From CAIQPS01 sp963843455 (lineage in GTDB: Bacteria; Actinomycetota; Thermoleophilia; RBG-16-64-13): DNA of 64,000 nucleotides. Position 1 is the first letter of the stretch, and each line of letters opens with the position of its first letter. Shown here piece by piece: positions 26,059 through 34,124 of this stretch. A program made the translations under genes and the position numbers. The stretch is from the NCBI GenBank assembly GCA_963843455.1, contig CAWJKE010000010.1:310001-374000 (forward strand), read 5' to 3'. The notes below the pieces were generated by a model, which saw only the letters and a program-made list of their open reading frames with translations, was not told the origin of the DNA and did no database searches.

Positions 26059-26695
26059 CTTGCAGCAGGCAGACGCCGCAGCGTGGGCGCTTAGCCGTGC
26101 AGACCGCGCGGCCGTGTTCGATCAGCAGGTAGGTCAACTGGAACCAGTCGTCCCGCGGGACGATCTTCATCAATTCTCGTTCGATCTTGTCCGAGTCGCG
26201 CGACGCGGCCAGCCCCAGCCTCTGGCTGAGCCGGTTGACGTGGGTGTCGACCGCGATCCCGGCGTCGGGGTCGGCGGCGAACGCCTCTGGGTACGCGTTA
26301 CCGAGCACGATGTTGGCCGTCTTGCGCGCCACACCGGGCAGGGTGAGGAGCTCCTGCATGCTGGCCGGCACCTCGCCGCCGTAGTCGGCCAGGATCATCT
26401 GGGCAGCGCCGATGATGTGCTTGGTCTTGTTGCGGAAGAAGCCGGTCGGGCGGATGTCCAACTCGAACTCCGCCGGGTCGGCGGAAGCATAGTCCTCGAC
26501 GGTCCGGTACTTCTTGAAAAGGTCCGCCGTCACCTGGTTGACCATCTTGTCGGTGCACTGCGCGGAAAGGATGACCGCAACGAGCAGTTCCCAGTTGCTG
26601 CCGAACCCTAGCACGATGCCGGCGTCGCCATACTCGCCGCGCAACCTGCTGATGACTTCCGTCGCGTGAGTCTTCATATCGGCCACCGTGCCCAT
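26030..26695 (-). CDS. nth: Endonuclease III (DNA glycosylase/AP lyase)
   Basis: Removes oxidised pyrimidines and nicks abasic sites. The helix-hairpin-helix LPGVARKTANIVL carries the catalytic Lys, and VDTHVNRLSQRLGL carries the catalytic Asp. The iron-sulfur loop CTAKRPRCGVCLLQDVC is a perfect C-x6-C-x2-C-x5-C. Start choice among three Met codons (26716, 26695, 26677) is open because none has a strong ribosome site; I took the middle one. Product about 221 residues, normal size. Confidence 0.93.
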   Translation of the reverse strand: MGTVADMKTHATEVISRLRGEYGDAGIVLGFGSNWELLVAVILSAQCTDKMVNQVTADLFKKYRTVEDYASADPAEFELDIRPTGFFRNKTKHIIGAAQMILADYGGEVPASMQELLTLPGVARKTANIVLGNAYPEAFAADPDAGIAVDTHVNRLSQRLGLAASRDSDKIERELMKIVPRDDWFQLTYLLIEHGRAVCTAKRPRCGVCLLQDVCPSAFKV

Positions 26696-26844
26696 ATCCG
26701 CATCATACGGCACCATGCGCGAGTCTGCGGACGGGTCGGGTGTGGCCTGCCGCGCGTTGCCGCCTCCGCCCGGCGTGACTACAATGGTGTTCAGTCTAAC
26801 GTGGTCCTTAGCCGGACGATCGCCCACCGATCAAGGGGGTTGCC

Positions 26845-28647
26845 TTGGACTTCTATCAGGGAAACGTGCTGCGCGTCGACCTCACATCGGGCTCGGCCGC
26901 CGTCGAGCCCCTGAACATGGAGTGGGCCGAGGGCTACATCGGTGGGAAAGGCCTGCTGCTCCGCTACATGTGGGAGTACGTACCTCCGCAGGTGGACCCG
27001 TGGTCGCCCGACAACCCGGTGTTCCTGGTGACCGGTCCCTTTGCCGGCACCAACGTGAGCACCTGCTCTCGCCTGGTCGTGGGAGCGAAGAGTCCGACCA
27101 CCGGTATCCTCAACGACAGCTATGTCGGCGGGTCATTCGCCCCGGAGATGAAGTTCGCAGGCTACGATCTGATCATCATCACAGGGAAGGCGCCCGAGCC
27201 GGTCGTTCTCTGGATCACGGACGGCTCGGTCGAGTTCGTCCCCGCCAAGGAGAAGTACTGGGGCCTCAAGACCTCCGAGGTGGAGGCGGCGCTACGCGCG
27301 GACCTCGACAAGGAGGCCAAGGTGCTCTCCATCGGACCGGCGGGTGAGAATCTCATCCCCTGGGCCTGTCTCAGTACCGACCAGTACCACAAGGCAGGCC
27401 GGGCCGGGCACGGTGCCCTCTTCGGCTCCAAGAACCTCAAGGCGGTCGCCATCCGCGGCACCGGCTCGGTGGCCGTGGGTGACGCCCGTGCGTTTCTGGC
27501 CGACATGCAGCGGATCCACGCTGAGCACGTGCTGACCGACTTCAACCTATGGGCCAACGAGGAGGGCACTCCTATCCTCGTCGACCCGGTGAACGGCGCC
27601 GGAGCCCTTCCTACCCGCAACTGGTCGCAAGGGACGTTCGACGGCGTTGCGGGGATCAACTCCGAGGCCATGCTCAAAGTGAAGGTGGGAAACCGAGCCT
27701 GCTACCAGTGCGCCCTCGGGTGCCGCCAAGTGCACGAAGCCGGAGGGGTCAAGAGCGAGGGACCGGAGTACGAGACTATCGCCCTCTGCGGTGCGAACTG
27801 CGGGGTGGGGGATATCGAGGCCCTGCTGCGCTTCAACCACGAGTGCGACGAGTGGGGGCTGGACACCATCTCCTCCGGGTCGGTCGTCGGCCTGGCGATG
27901 GACCTCACCGAGAAGGGCATCGCCGACTTCGGCCTTCGCTTCGGGGAGGCGGAGGGTTATCTGGCTGCGCCGGGTCTCATCGCCCAGCGGAAGGGTAGCG
28001 GAGCCGAGCTTGCTCTGGGAGCGCGGGCCCTGGCCGCCGCACATGGCGTCCCCGAACTGGGGATGGAGGTCAAGAACCTGGAACTCCCCGGCTACGATCC
28101 GCGCGGGGCCTTCGGCATGAGCGTCGCATACGCCACCTCCGACCGGGGCGGCTGCCACATGCGCGCCTACCCCATCGCCGACGAGGTGCTCGAAGGGACG
28201 CGACCGGCCGACAGTCTGGAGGGCAAGGCCGAGCAGGTGATCAAGGGCAACGTGGCCAACGGCTTCATCGGGCAGAACTTCAGCTCCATCAAGTTCAGCG
28301 GCATCTGGTGCGACTTCTGGGCGGTGGACCCCGATCAGCTCTGCCAGATGTTCAAGCACGTGTGGAAGCGGGAGTTCACCGAGGACGAGGTCATGCTCAT
28401 CGGCGAGCGCATCTGGAACCTGGGGAGGCTCTTCAATCTGCGGGAGGGGGTCGAGCCCGACGCGCTGCCCGGGAAGCTCTACGCGGCGGCGGATGCTCTT
28501 CCCGACGGCCCCGCGGAGGGCAAGTCCATCGGCGAAGAGGCCTTCCGGGAGGTCCTCCAGGAGTACTACCACCTGCGGGGCTGGGACGAGAACGGCGCGC
28601 CCACGGAGGCCAAGCTGGCCCAAGTGGGCATCGACGTGCGCCTCTGA
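26845..28647 (+). CDS. aor: Aldehyde ferredoxin oxidoreductase (tungsten enzyme family)
   Basis: 600 residues from TTG 26845, preceded by AAGGGGGT. AOR family: YIGGKGLLLRYMWEYVPP, VGAKSPTTGILNDSYVGGSF, IGPAGENLIPWAC, and the cluster ligands CYQCALGC near residue 285 with a fourth Cys near 489 (SGIWCDFW). Oxidises aldehydes to acids with ferredoxin as acceptor, using a tungsto-bispterin. The family also contains BamB, the catalytic subunit of class II benzoyl-CoA reductase; the genes after it (ferredoxin, MoaD-like) are those of ordinary AOR operons, so AOR is the better call. It may oxidise phenylacetaldehyde given the nearby paaK. Confidence 0.92.
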   Translation: MDFYQGNVLRVDLTSGSAAVEPLNMEWAEGYIGGKGLLLRYMWEYVPPQVDPWSPDNPVFLVTGPFAGTNVSTCSRLVVGAKSPTTGILNDSYVGGSFAPEMKFAGYDLIIITGKAPEPVVLWITDGSVEFVPAKEKYWGLKTSEVEAALRADLDKEAKVLSIGPAGENLIPWACLSTDQYHKAGRAGHGALFGSKNLKAVAIRGTGSVAVGDARAFLADMQRIHAEHVLTDFNLWANEEGTPILVDPVNGAGALPTRNWSQGTFDGVAGINSEAMLKVKVGNRACYQCALGCRQVHEAGGVKSEGPEYETIALCGANCGVGDIEALLRFNHECDEWGLDTISSGSVVGLAMDLTEKGIADFGLRFGEAEGYLAAPGLIAQRKGSGAELALGARALAAAHGVPELGMEVKNLELPGYDPRGAFGMSVAYATSDRGGCHMRAYPIADEVLEGTRPADSLEGKAEQVIKGNVANGFIGQNFSSIKFSGIWCDFWAVDPDQLCQMFKHVWKREFTEDEVMLIGERIWNLGRLFNLREGVEPDALPGKLYAAADALPDGPAEGKSIGEEAFREVLQEYYHLRGWDENGAPTEAKLAQVGIDVRL

Positions 28648-28677
28648 GCCATCCGCAGGGTCGAGAAAGGGACACCG

Positions 28678-29157
28678 ATGCCACACGTGATGATCAGCAA
28701 CAAGAAGTGTACCGGCTGCCACATGTGCGAGCTTGCCTGCTCGGCCTGGCACGAGGGCGTCTACCGGCCCTCGGTGGCCCGGCTGTCGGTGGCGGTCAAC
28801 GCCACGACCACCGAGGTCAGAGGACAGACCTGCCTGCAGACCGCCTGCGCCAAGTGCGAGGAGGCCTGTCCTCAGAGCGCCATCGAGCGTCTCCCGATAG
28901 AGGTGACGGCCACCGGGCTCGACCCCGCGGCAGGATACGTGCTGAAGGTGAACGAGGACCTCTGCACCAACTGCGGCACCTGCTACGACGTCTGCCCCTA
29001 CGGGGTCATCCGCGAGCATCCCGACCGGGCAGTGGCTTTCAAATGCGACCTCTGCGATGGCACGCCGCAGTGCGTCGCCTTCTGTCAGAACCCGCACGTT
29101 CTGGCAGTGGGGCTGCGGCAAAGTAAGGTGGAGAAGACCGGGGTGAGGCAGACCTGA
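28678..29157 (+). CDS. 4Fe-4S dicluster-type electron-transfer protein for AOR
   Basis: 159 residues, ATG with GAAAGGGA upstream, 30 bases after aor. Four cluster motifs are visible: CTGCHMCELAC, CAKCEEACPQSAI, CTNCGTCYDVCPYGV and CDLCDGTPQCVAFC, the HycB/DmsB-like arrangement. It probably passes electrons between the AOR and a ferredoxin or NAD(P) partner. Coupled closely to the MoaD-like gene, which starts 1 base after its stop. Confidence 0.88.
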   Translation: MPHVMISNKKCTGCHMCELACSAWHEGVYRPSVARLSVAVNATTTEVRGQTCLQTACAKCEEACPQSAIERLPIEVTATGLDPAAGYVLKVNEDLCTNCGTCYDVCPYGVIREHPDRAVAFKCDLCDGTPQCVAFCQNPHVLAVGLRQSKVEKTGVRQT

Positions 29158-29158
29158 G

Positions 29159-29428
29159 ATGCCGAAGGCTTCCATAAAGCTGCCGCCAGGCATCGCCGGC
29201 AAGGACGGACCCACCACCATGGAATGTGAAGGCCGGGATGTGGCCGAAGCGCTTGCGGACTGCGTCTCGCGCGAGCCACGCTTCAAGTCGCGCATCTTTC
29301 GAGAAGACGGCACGGTCTGGGTGGGCGTATTCCTCAACGGACGTAACATCCGCCAGATCGGGGGGCTGGCGATGCCGCTCGCGGACGGAGACGAGATCCG
29401 GTTGCTGCCGCCCATCGCCGGAGGATAG
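29159..29428 (+). CDS. MoaD/ThiS-family sulfur carrier for pterin cofactor synthesis
   Basis: 89 residues ending in the diagnostic double glycine (PPIAGG), with the ubiquitin-like motif GVFLNGRNIRQIGG and DGDEIRLLPP. MoaD-type proteins donate sulfur to molybdopterin. Copies inside AOR operons are usual and are thought to serve the tungsten enzyme. The adenylating partner is not in this window. Confidence 0.88.
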   Translation: MPKASIKLPPGIAGKDGPTTMECEGRDVAEALADCVSREPRFKSRIFREDGTVWVGVFLNGRNIRQIGGLAMPLADGDEIRLLPPIAGG

Positions 29429-29523
29429 CCTTGCTACAATTCCGGCTCACGGGATACCGGCGCGCCGGCGGGCGCCCGGCCTAATCATCAGCTAGGAGGA
29501 CCGCCATCAACGATTCACCGGCA

Positions 29524-30102
29524 GTGCGGATGGTCGTGGGGATAACGGGGGCTTCCGGCACCGTCTACGGCGTCCGGCTTCTCGAGGTCCTCAGGGACCT
29601 GGGCGTCGAGAGGCATCTGGTGATGACCGAGGCCGCACGGCGGGTGGTCGAGCTCGAGACCGGCCACACGGTCCGGCGGATCGAGGAGCTGGCGAGCGTG
29701 TCGTACCGGAATGACGAGATAGACGCCCCGGTCGCCTCCGGCTCCTTCCGCACCACGGGTATGGTCGTCGCCCCTTGCTCCATAAAGAGCCTCTCGGCGA
29801 TAGCCAACAGCTACAACGATGGTCTTCTGGTCCGGGCTGCGGACGTGGCGCTCAAGGAGCGGCGCAAGCTGGTGCTGGTGGTCCGCGAGACGCCTCTGCA
29901 CCTGGGGCACCTGCGCCTGATGGCCGCCGCGGCGGAATATGGCGCCGTCATCCTGCCACCGATGCCCGCCTTCTACCACCAGCCGAAGACCATCTCCGAT
30001 CTGGTGGATCAGACGGTGGGCAAGGTGCTCGATCAGTTCGGTCTTGACCACGACTTGTATAGGCGCTGGCAGGGCGGCAGTGGCAGCCACGCCGGCGGAT
30101 GA
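29524..30102 (+). CDS. ubiX: Flavin prenyltransferase UbiX
   Basis: Makes prenylated FMN for UbiD-type (de)carboxylases. Motifs: VVGITGASGTVYGVRLLE, VVAPCSIKSLSAIANSY, VLVVRETPLHLGHLRLM, MPAFYHQPKTISDLVDQ. The frame given starts at GTG 29524 (ATG 29530 is also possible). But a perfect AGGAGG at 29494-29499 is placed 6 bases before an in-frame ATC at 29506, where a start codon would be expected; reading from there adds INDSPA. Either ATC is a rare start or a base error. No ubiD is in this window, so the decarboxylase served lies elsewhere. Confidence 0.93.
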   Translation: MRMVVGITGASGTVYGVRLLEVLRDLGVERHLVMTEAARRVVELETGHTVRRIEELASVSYRNDEIDAPVASGSFRTTGMVVAPCSIKSLSAIANSYNDGLLVRAADVALKERRKLVLVVRETPLHLGHLRLMAAAAEYGAVILPPMPAFYHQPKTISDLVDQTVGKVLDQFGLDHDLYRRWQGGSGSHAGG

Positions 30103-30589
30103 TCTCCGCGATAGGGTCGCCCGCTACCTCCGCAGCCATCACACCATGACTCTGGCGACAGCGGGGCCGCCCCATGCTGCCCCCGCGCTCGACACCACCT
30201 CCCCCGTGCCTCACGCGGCCAGCGTCTTCTACGCCGTCGACGATGCGTTGCGGCTGGTCTTCTTGAGCAAGCCCACCAGTAACCACGGACTGCACATCGG
30301 GACCTCGGCCGCGGTGGCGGTCACGGTAACGGAGCAATATGACGATTGGGAACGAATCCAGGGGGTGCAGATCTGGGGGACGGCGAAGCGGCTCCGGGGA
30401 GCGGCGAAGGCCGCCGCCATGACCGTCTACCTGCGGCGGTTTCCCTTCGTCCGCGAATCGATGGACCAGCCGAGGTTGGCAGAGACGCTGCGGAGCGTGG
30501 CCGTCTACCGGGTGGAGCCTGAGCGGTTCGCGTTCACGGACAACACAACAGGCGTGTTTGGCCGCGAAGTCCTCGACCTCAAGAGATGA
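30080..30589 (+). CDS. PNPOx-like FMN-binding split-barrel protein
   Basis: 169 residues from GTG 30080, overlapping the end of ubiX. The split-barrel pattern is clear: YLRSHHTMTLATAGPPHAAP at the start, LVFLSKPTSNHGLHIG in the middle, and GVQIWGTAKRL. Such proteins bind FMN, F420 or haem and reduce or sense small molecules; the substrate cannot be assigned. It is followed by two genes with overlapping starts. Confidence 0.75.
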   Translation: MAATPADDLRDRVARYLRSHHTMTLATAGPPHAAPALDTTSPVPHAASVFYAVDDALRLVFLSKPTSNHGLHIGTSAAVAVTVTEQYDDWERIQGVQIWGTAKRLRGAAKAAAMTVYLRRFPFVRESMDQPRLAETLRSVAVYRVEPERFAFTDNTTGVFGREVLDLKR

Positions 30590-30753
30590 GCGGCATGCGA
30601 CCAGAGTCGGTCAGCCGGTACAGCGTAAGGCAGAGCAGGAGCGAGATCAGGAGGGAGCGCCGCAGCCGCTACGTCCTTTGGGGGCTGGTCGCTGCCGCCT
30701 GCGTGGTGATCGCCGTCTTTGCCGCGCTGTTGCTCGCCGGGGCGGGATCATGA
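30586..30753 (+). CDS. Small single-span membrane protein (55 residues)
   Basis: ATG overlaps the stop of the PNPOx gene, and its TGA overlaps the ATG of the peptidase gene (ATGA at both ends). The product is very basic at first (SRSEIRRERRSRY) and then has one membrane helix (VLWGLVAAACVVIAVFAALL). Because both ends are tightly coupled to neighbours, I think it is a real gene, possibly anchoring a partner. Confidence 0.5.
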   Translation: MSGMRPESVSRYSVRQSRSEIRRERRSRYVLWGLVAAACVVIAVFAALLLAGAGS

Positions 30754-31979
30754 CGGGGGACGACGCGTTCCCGGGCGGCAGGTGGGGGTTTGTTCCTCGA
30801 TCCGAGATAGAGGGGCGGATAGCGAGGCTGCAGGCGAGCCTGGACCAGGCGGGAATAGACCTGGCGCTGGTCGTTCAGAACGCCGACCTCTTCTATCTGA
30901 GCGGGACCATCGTGCAGGGGCAGTTACTGGTTCCCGCCTCGGGGGAACCGGTCTTGCTTGCGCGAAAGGACCCAGAGAGGGCACGACAGGAGTCCGCGAT
31001 CGAAGACATACGGCCGGTAGGCAGCCTTCGCGAACTGCCGGCGGTGGTGGCGGAGCTAGCCGTCGGTTCGGAGGCGGTGCTCGGGATGGAACTGGACGTG
31101 ATCCCGGTCAACCTCTTCCGCCGTTACGAAGGGCTCTTTCCGGGCGCAGACATCCGTGACTGTGCTCCGATAATCCGCCAAGTGCGCTCCGTGAAGTCCG
31201 CCTACGAACTGGCCCTAGTCGCGGAGGCGGCCCAGATCGTGGACAGGGGGTTCAGGGCGGCAGCGGACGTCCTTCGGCAGGGGATGACCGAGCTCGAGGT
31301 GAGCGCCGCCTGCGAGGCAGCCATGCGGGAGGCCGGAAACAGCAACGTCAGGATGCGGGCGTTCAACGAGGAGTGGCCGTTCGGTAACGTGGGTGCGGGA
31401 CCGGACGCCGGCCTCGCGGGGTATACGGGCAACCCGTTGGCCGGGGCCGGGGTGTCGCCGGCCGTAGGACAAGGATCGGGCTGGCGGGCAATAGGGCGGG
31501 GCGAGCCGGTGGTGGTCGATCTGGTCGCCTTCGCCGGTGGATATCTCTGCGATCAGACAAGGATCGTCAGCATCGGCCCGTTGCCCTCCGATCTGGCCGA
31601 GGGATATCAACTGTGTCTGGGCGTGCAGGAGCTGATCAAAGAAGCGGCGCGAGCGGGCGCCGTCTGCGGTGACGTGTACAAGCAGGCGAACGAGTGGATG
31701 GCGGCACAACTGGCGAGTGCTGGGCTTTCCGCGTACTTCATGGGTGCACCCAACAACCAGGCCCCGTACGTGGGCCATGGGGTGGGGCTGGAACTCGACG
31801 AACTCCCCGTTGTCGCCCGGGGGTTCAAGACGCTGCTCGAGCGCGACCAGGTGATCGCGTGCGAGCCCAAACTGGTTTTTCCAGGGCGCGGGGTCGTCGG
31901 GGTCGAGAACACTTGGCGCGTCACCGAATATGGTCTGGAGAGGCTGACCGTCTCGCCCGACGCACTGCTCGAGTTGTGA
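30750..31979 (+). CDS. M24-family aminopeptidase (Xaa-Pro peptidase-like)
   Basis: 409 residues. Creatinase-type N-domain, then the pita-bread metal site: VVVDLVAFAGGYLCDQTR (two Asp), YVGHGVGLELDELP (His), VIACEPK and VVGVENTWRV (two Glu). Its N-terminal start ATG 30750 overlaps the previous stop; a longer open frame exists upstream but is not coding. Hydrolyses or rearranges small peptides or related compounds. Not obviously linked to the aromatic genes. Confidence 0.88.
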   Translation: MTGDDAFPGGRWGFVPRSEIEGRIARLQASLDQAGIDLALVVQNADLFYLSGTIVQGQLLVPASGEPVLLARKDPERARQESAIEDIRPVGSLRELPAVVAELAVGSEAVLGMELDVIPVNLFRRYEGLFPGADIRDCAPIIRQVRSVKSAYELALVAEAAQIVDRGFRAAADVLRQGMTELEVSAACEAAMREAGNSNVRMRAFNEEWPFGNVGAGPDAGLAGYTGNPLAGAGVSPAVGQGSGWRAIGRGEPVVVDLVAFAGGYLCDQTRIVSIGPLPSDLAEGYQLCLGVQELIKEAARAGAVCGDVYKQANEWMAAQLASAGLSAYFMGAPNNQAPYVGHGVGLELDELPVVARGFKTLLERDQVIACEPKLVFPGRGVVGVENTWRVTEYGLERLTVSPDALLEL

Positions 31980-32082
31980 CAGCGCGAGGTGCGTGTAGGC
32001 CCCACGTAAACCGGCCCCCACGCTCCGGTCCGCCGCGCGCCCCTTCCTCATGACGTCGCCCATCGGCGCCGATACAGGAGGC

Positions 32083-32325
32083 ATGGAACTTTGCGACACC
32101 TGGAGGTGCCCGGGCTGCGGCGTGCTCGTCGGTCTGCCCGCGCCCTGTGCTCCCCCACTCGATGCCCTCGCCGAGTCGAGGCTGGATCAACTCGCCCAGG
32201 CCTGCTGCGGTTGCTGGGTGGCTACGCTCTCTAGCCGAGGGATCGCCAGACTGCTGGATGCGATCGTCGGCGCACACGAGCCTGCCTCCGACCGTCTGCG
32301 GCTGGTAGCCGGGCGGCGCTGTTAG
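32083..32325 (+). CDS. Hypothetical small Cys-rich protein
   Basis: 80 residues from ATG 32083 with AGGAGG almost touching it (an ATG at 32050 would add 11 residues). Contains CPGCG near the start and a CCGCW pair in the middle, so metal binding is possible. The ORF is short, in a GC-rich gap between two genes, and no homolog is known to me; it may not be real. Confidence 0.3.
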   Translation: MELCDTWRCPGCGVLVGLPAPCAPPLDALAESRLDQLAQACCGCWVATLSSRGIARLLDAIVGAHEPASDRLRLVAGRRC

Positions 32326-32371
32326 TCTCGCGGCGGTGGTGACGCGGGCGGCGTCGCGCGGAATCGGCCTC

Positions 32372-34124
32372 CTAGCAGCGGATCGTCTCCCAGTCGCCCG
32401 AATTGGCGACATCGTCCGCAGTGAGCCAACCCCTCCGGGCTTCTCCGATACCCCATCGTAGGTTGTCGAAGTCGCCGGGATCATGAGCGTCGCTGCAGAT
32501 GACCATCCGCGCTCCCAGCGTCGCCGCCCGCCGGGCAGCGGCGGCGGTCAGATCGAGCCGGTCGGGCGAGCCGTTGATCTCGAGGAAGGTCCCGTTCTGG
32601 ACCGCCACCCGGGCAAGGACTTCGATGTCGATCTCGTAGGGTTCCCGCCTGCCGATCAAGCGCCCGCTGGGATGCGCGACCGAGCGGACGTAGGGGTTGC
32701 GCATGGCGCCGATGATCCTCTCCATGATCTGAGCCGGCGGCTGGCTGAAGCCGGAATGGATGCTGGCCGTGACGAAGTCGAGCCGAGCGAGAACATCGTC
32801 GGGCAGATCGAGGCGGCCGTCGGCCAGGATGTCCACCTCGATGCCGGAAAGCAGCCTGATGCCCTCGATACGTTCATCCAGAGCCCTGATCTCCTTCTGC
32901 TGGGCCATCAGCCTTTCGGGCCCCAGACCGCCGGTCATCGCCAGAGATTGCGAGTGGTCGCAGAAGCAAAGGTAGTCAAGGCCCTTCTCGCGGGCCGCGA
33001 GCGCCATCTGCTCCAAGGTGGCCCGGCCGTCGGTCCAATCGGAGTGGACGTGGAGGTCGCCGCGCAGATCGGGGAGATCGATCAGGTTTGGGAGCGATCC
33101 CGCTTCGGCCGCCGGGATCTCGCCCTTGGTCCTCACGCAATTCCGGGGGGATGTAGCGCAGGCCGACCAGTCGGTAGACCTCGGCTTCGGTGGCGCAAGG
33201 GATGAGGCGCCCTGATGCGAGATGCTCCACACCGTACTCGCTGACCTTGTAGCCTCGGCGCTGCGCGTACCCGCGCAGCGCCACGTTGTGGTCGGCGCTC
33301 CCGGTGAAGTGCTGCAGCAGGTTCCCGTAGGATTCGGGTGGCACCACCCGGAGGTCCAGTCCCAGCCCGGTATAGGTAGTGGCGGCCAGCTTCGTGTCTC
33401 CCTGAGCCTCCACCCGCGCCAGTTCGGGCAGGCCGGCGAAGGCCTCCATAACCGCCGCCGGCTCGGTGGAGGCGACCACCAGGTCGATGTCTCGTACCGT
33501 CGACCGGCAGCGTCGCAGGCTGCCCGCGAAGTCGGCGGACATCACTTCGGGCAGCGCGCGCAGCGCAGCGACGAACCGCGCCGCCTGTGGTTCCACCACG
33601 GCCCTGAGGCGTCGCCCACGATCCTCTCCGGCCGCCGCGGCGGTCCAACTCTCGATGGCCCGCAGGATGTTCGACTCGGTCTTCTCTCCCATCCCCGGGA
33701 GCCCCCGCAGGCGCCCTTCCCGGGCAGCTCTTTCCAGATCCCGGAGATCGCCGACGCCCGCCTGCTCCCAGAAGAACCGGGTCTTCTTGGGCCCCATGCC
33801 CGGGAGCCGCATCACCGTCAGCAGCCCCTCGGGGTAGCGCTCGCTCAGCCTGGCAAGGAAGGCGATGTCGCCCGTCGCCACATACTCCAGGACTTTGGCC
33901 TCGATGGCCTCGCCGACCCCCGGCAGCCGCCGCAACTCACCCTGCAGGGCCATTTCCGCCACCGAAACCGGGTGGTCGCGAAAGAGCGAGGTCGCCTTCT
34001 CGTAAGCCAGAATGCGGTACGGGGACTGCTCGTCGAGGGCCAGGTAGTCGGCGATGGTCTGAAAGACCTGCGCCAGTTCTGCATTGGAGGGCGACTGTCC
34101 CCGCTCAGTCGGGATCAGAGCCAC
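32372..34124 (-). CDS. polX: DNA polymerase X family with PHP exonuclease domain, one frameshift
   Basis: Bacterial PolX for gap repair: GTG 34124 overlaps the end of rlmKL by 20 bases, with AAAGGAG at it. Order: helix-hairpin-helix repeats (LPGVGEAIEAKVLEY, LPGMGPKKTRFF), nucleotidyltransferase core (FAGSLRRCRSTVRDIDLVV, LDLRVVPPES), then the PHP domain with metal ligands DLHVHSDWTDG, CFCDHSQSL, GIEVDIL, ASIHSGF, AHPSGRL and CSDAHDPGD. A one-base shift near 33125-33135, between RYIPPELRED and GEIPAAEAG, splits the frame. All active-site residues survive, so it is probably intact in the organism. The joined product is about 580 residues, normal for the family. Confidence 0.9.

Noticed and set aside
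26845..28647. BamB (class II benzoyl-CoA reductase subunit) for the AOR-family gene
   Set aside because: The neighbouring MoaD-like gene and four-cluster ferredoxin are those of ordinary AOR operons, and other bam genes are missing.
27547..29415. 622-codon minus-strand open frame
   Set aside because: Lies opposite aor and its ferredoxin, which have complete motifs; no domain of its own.
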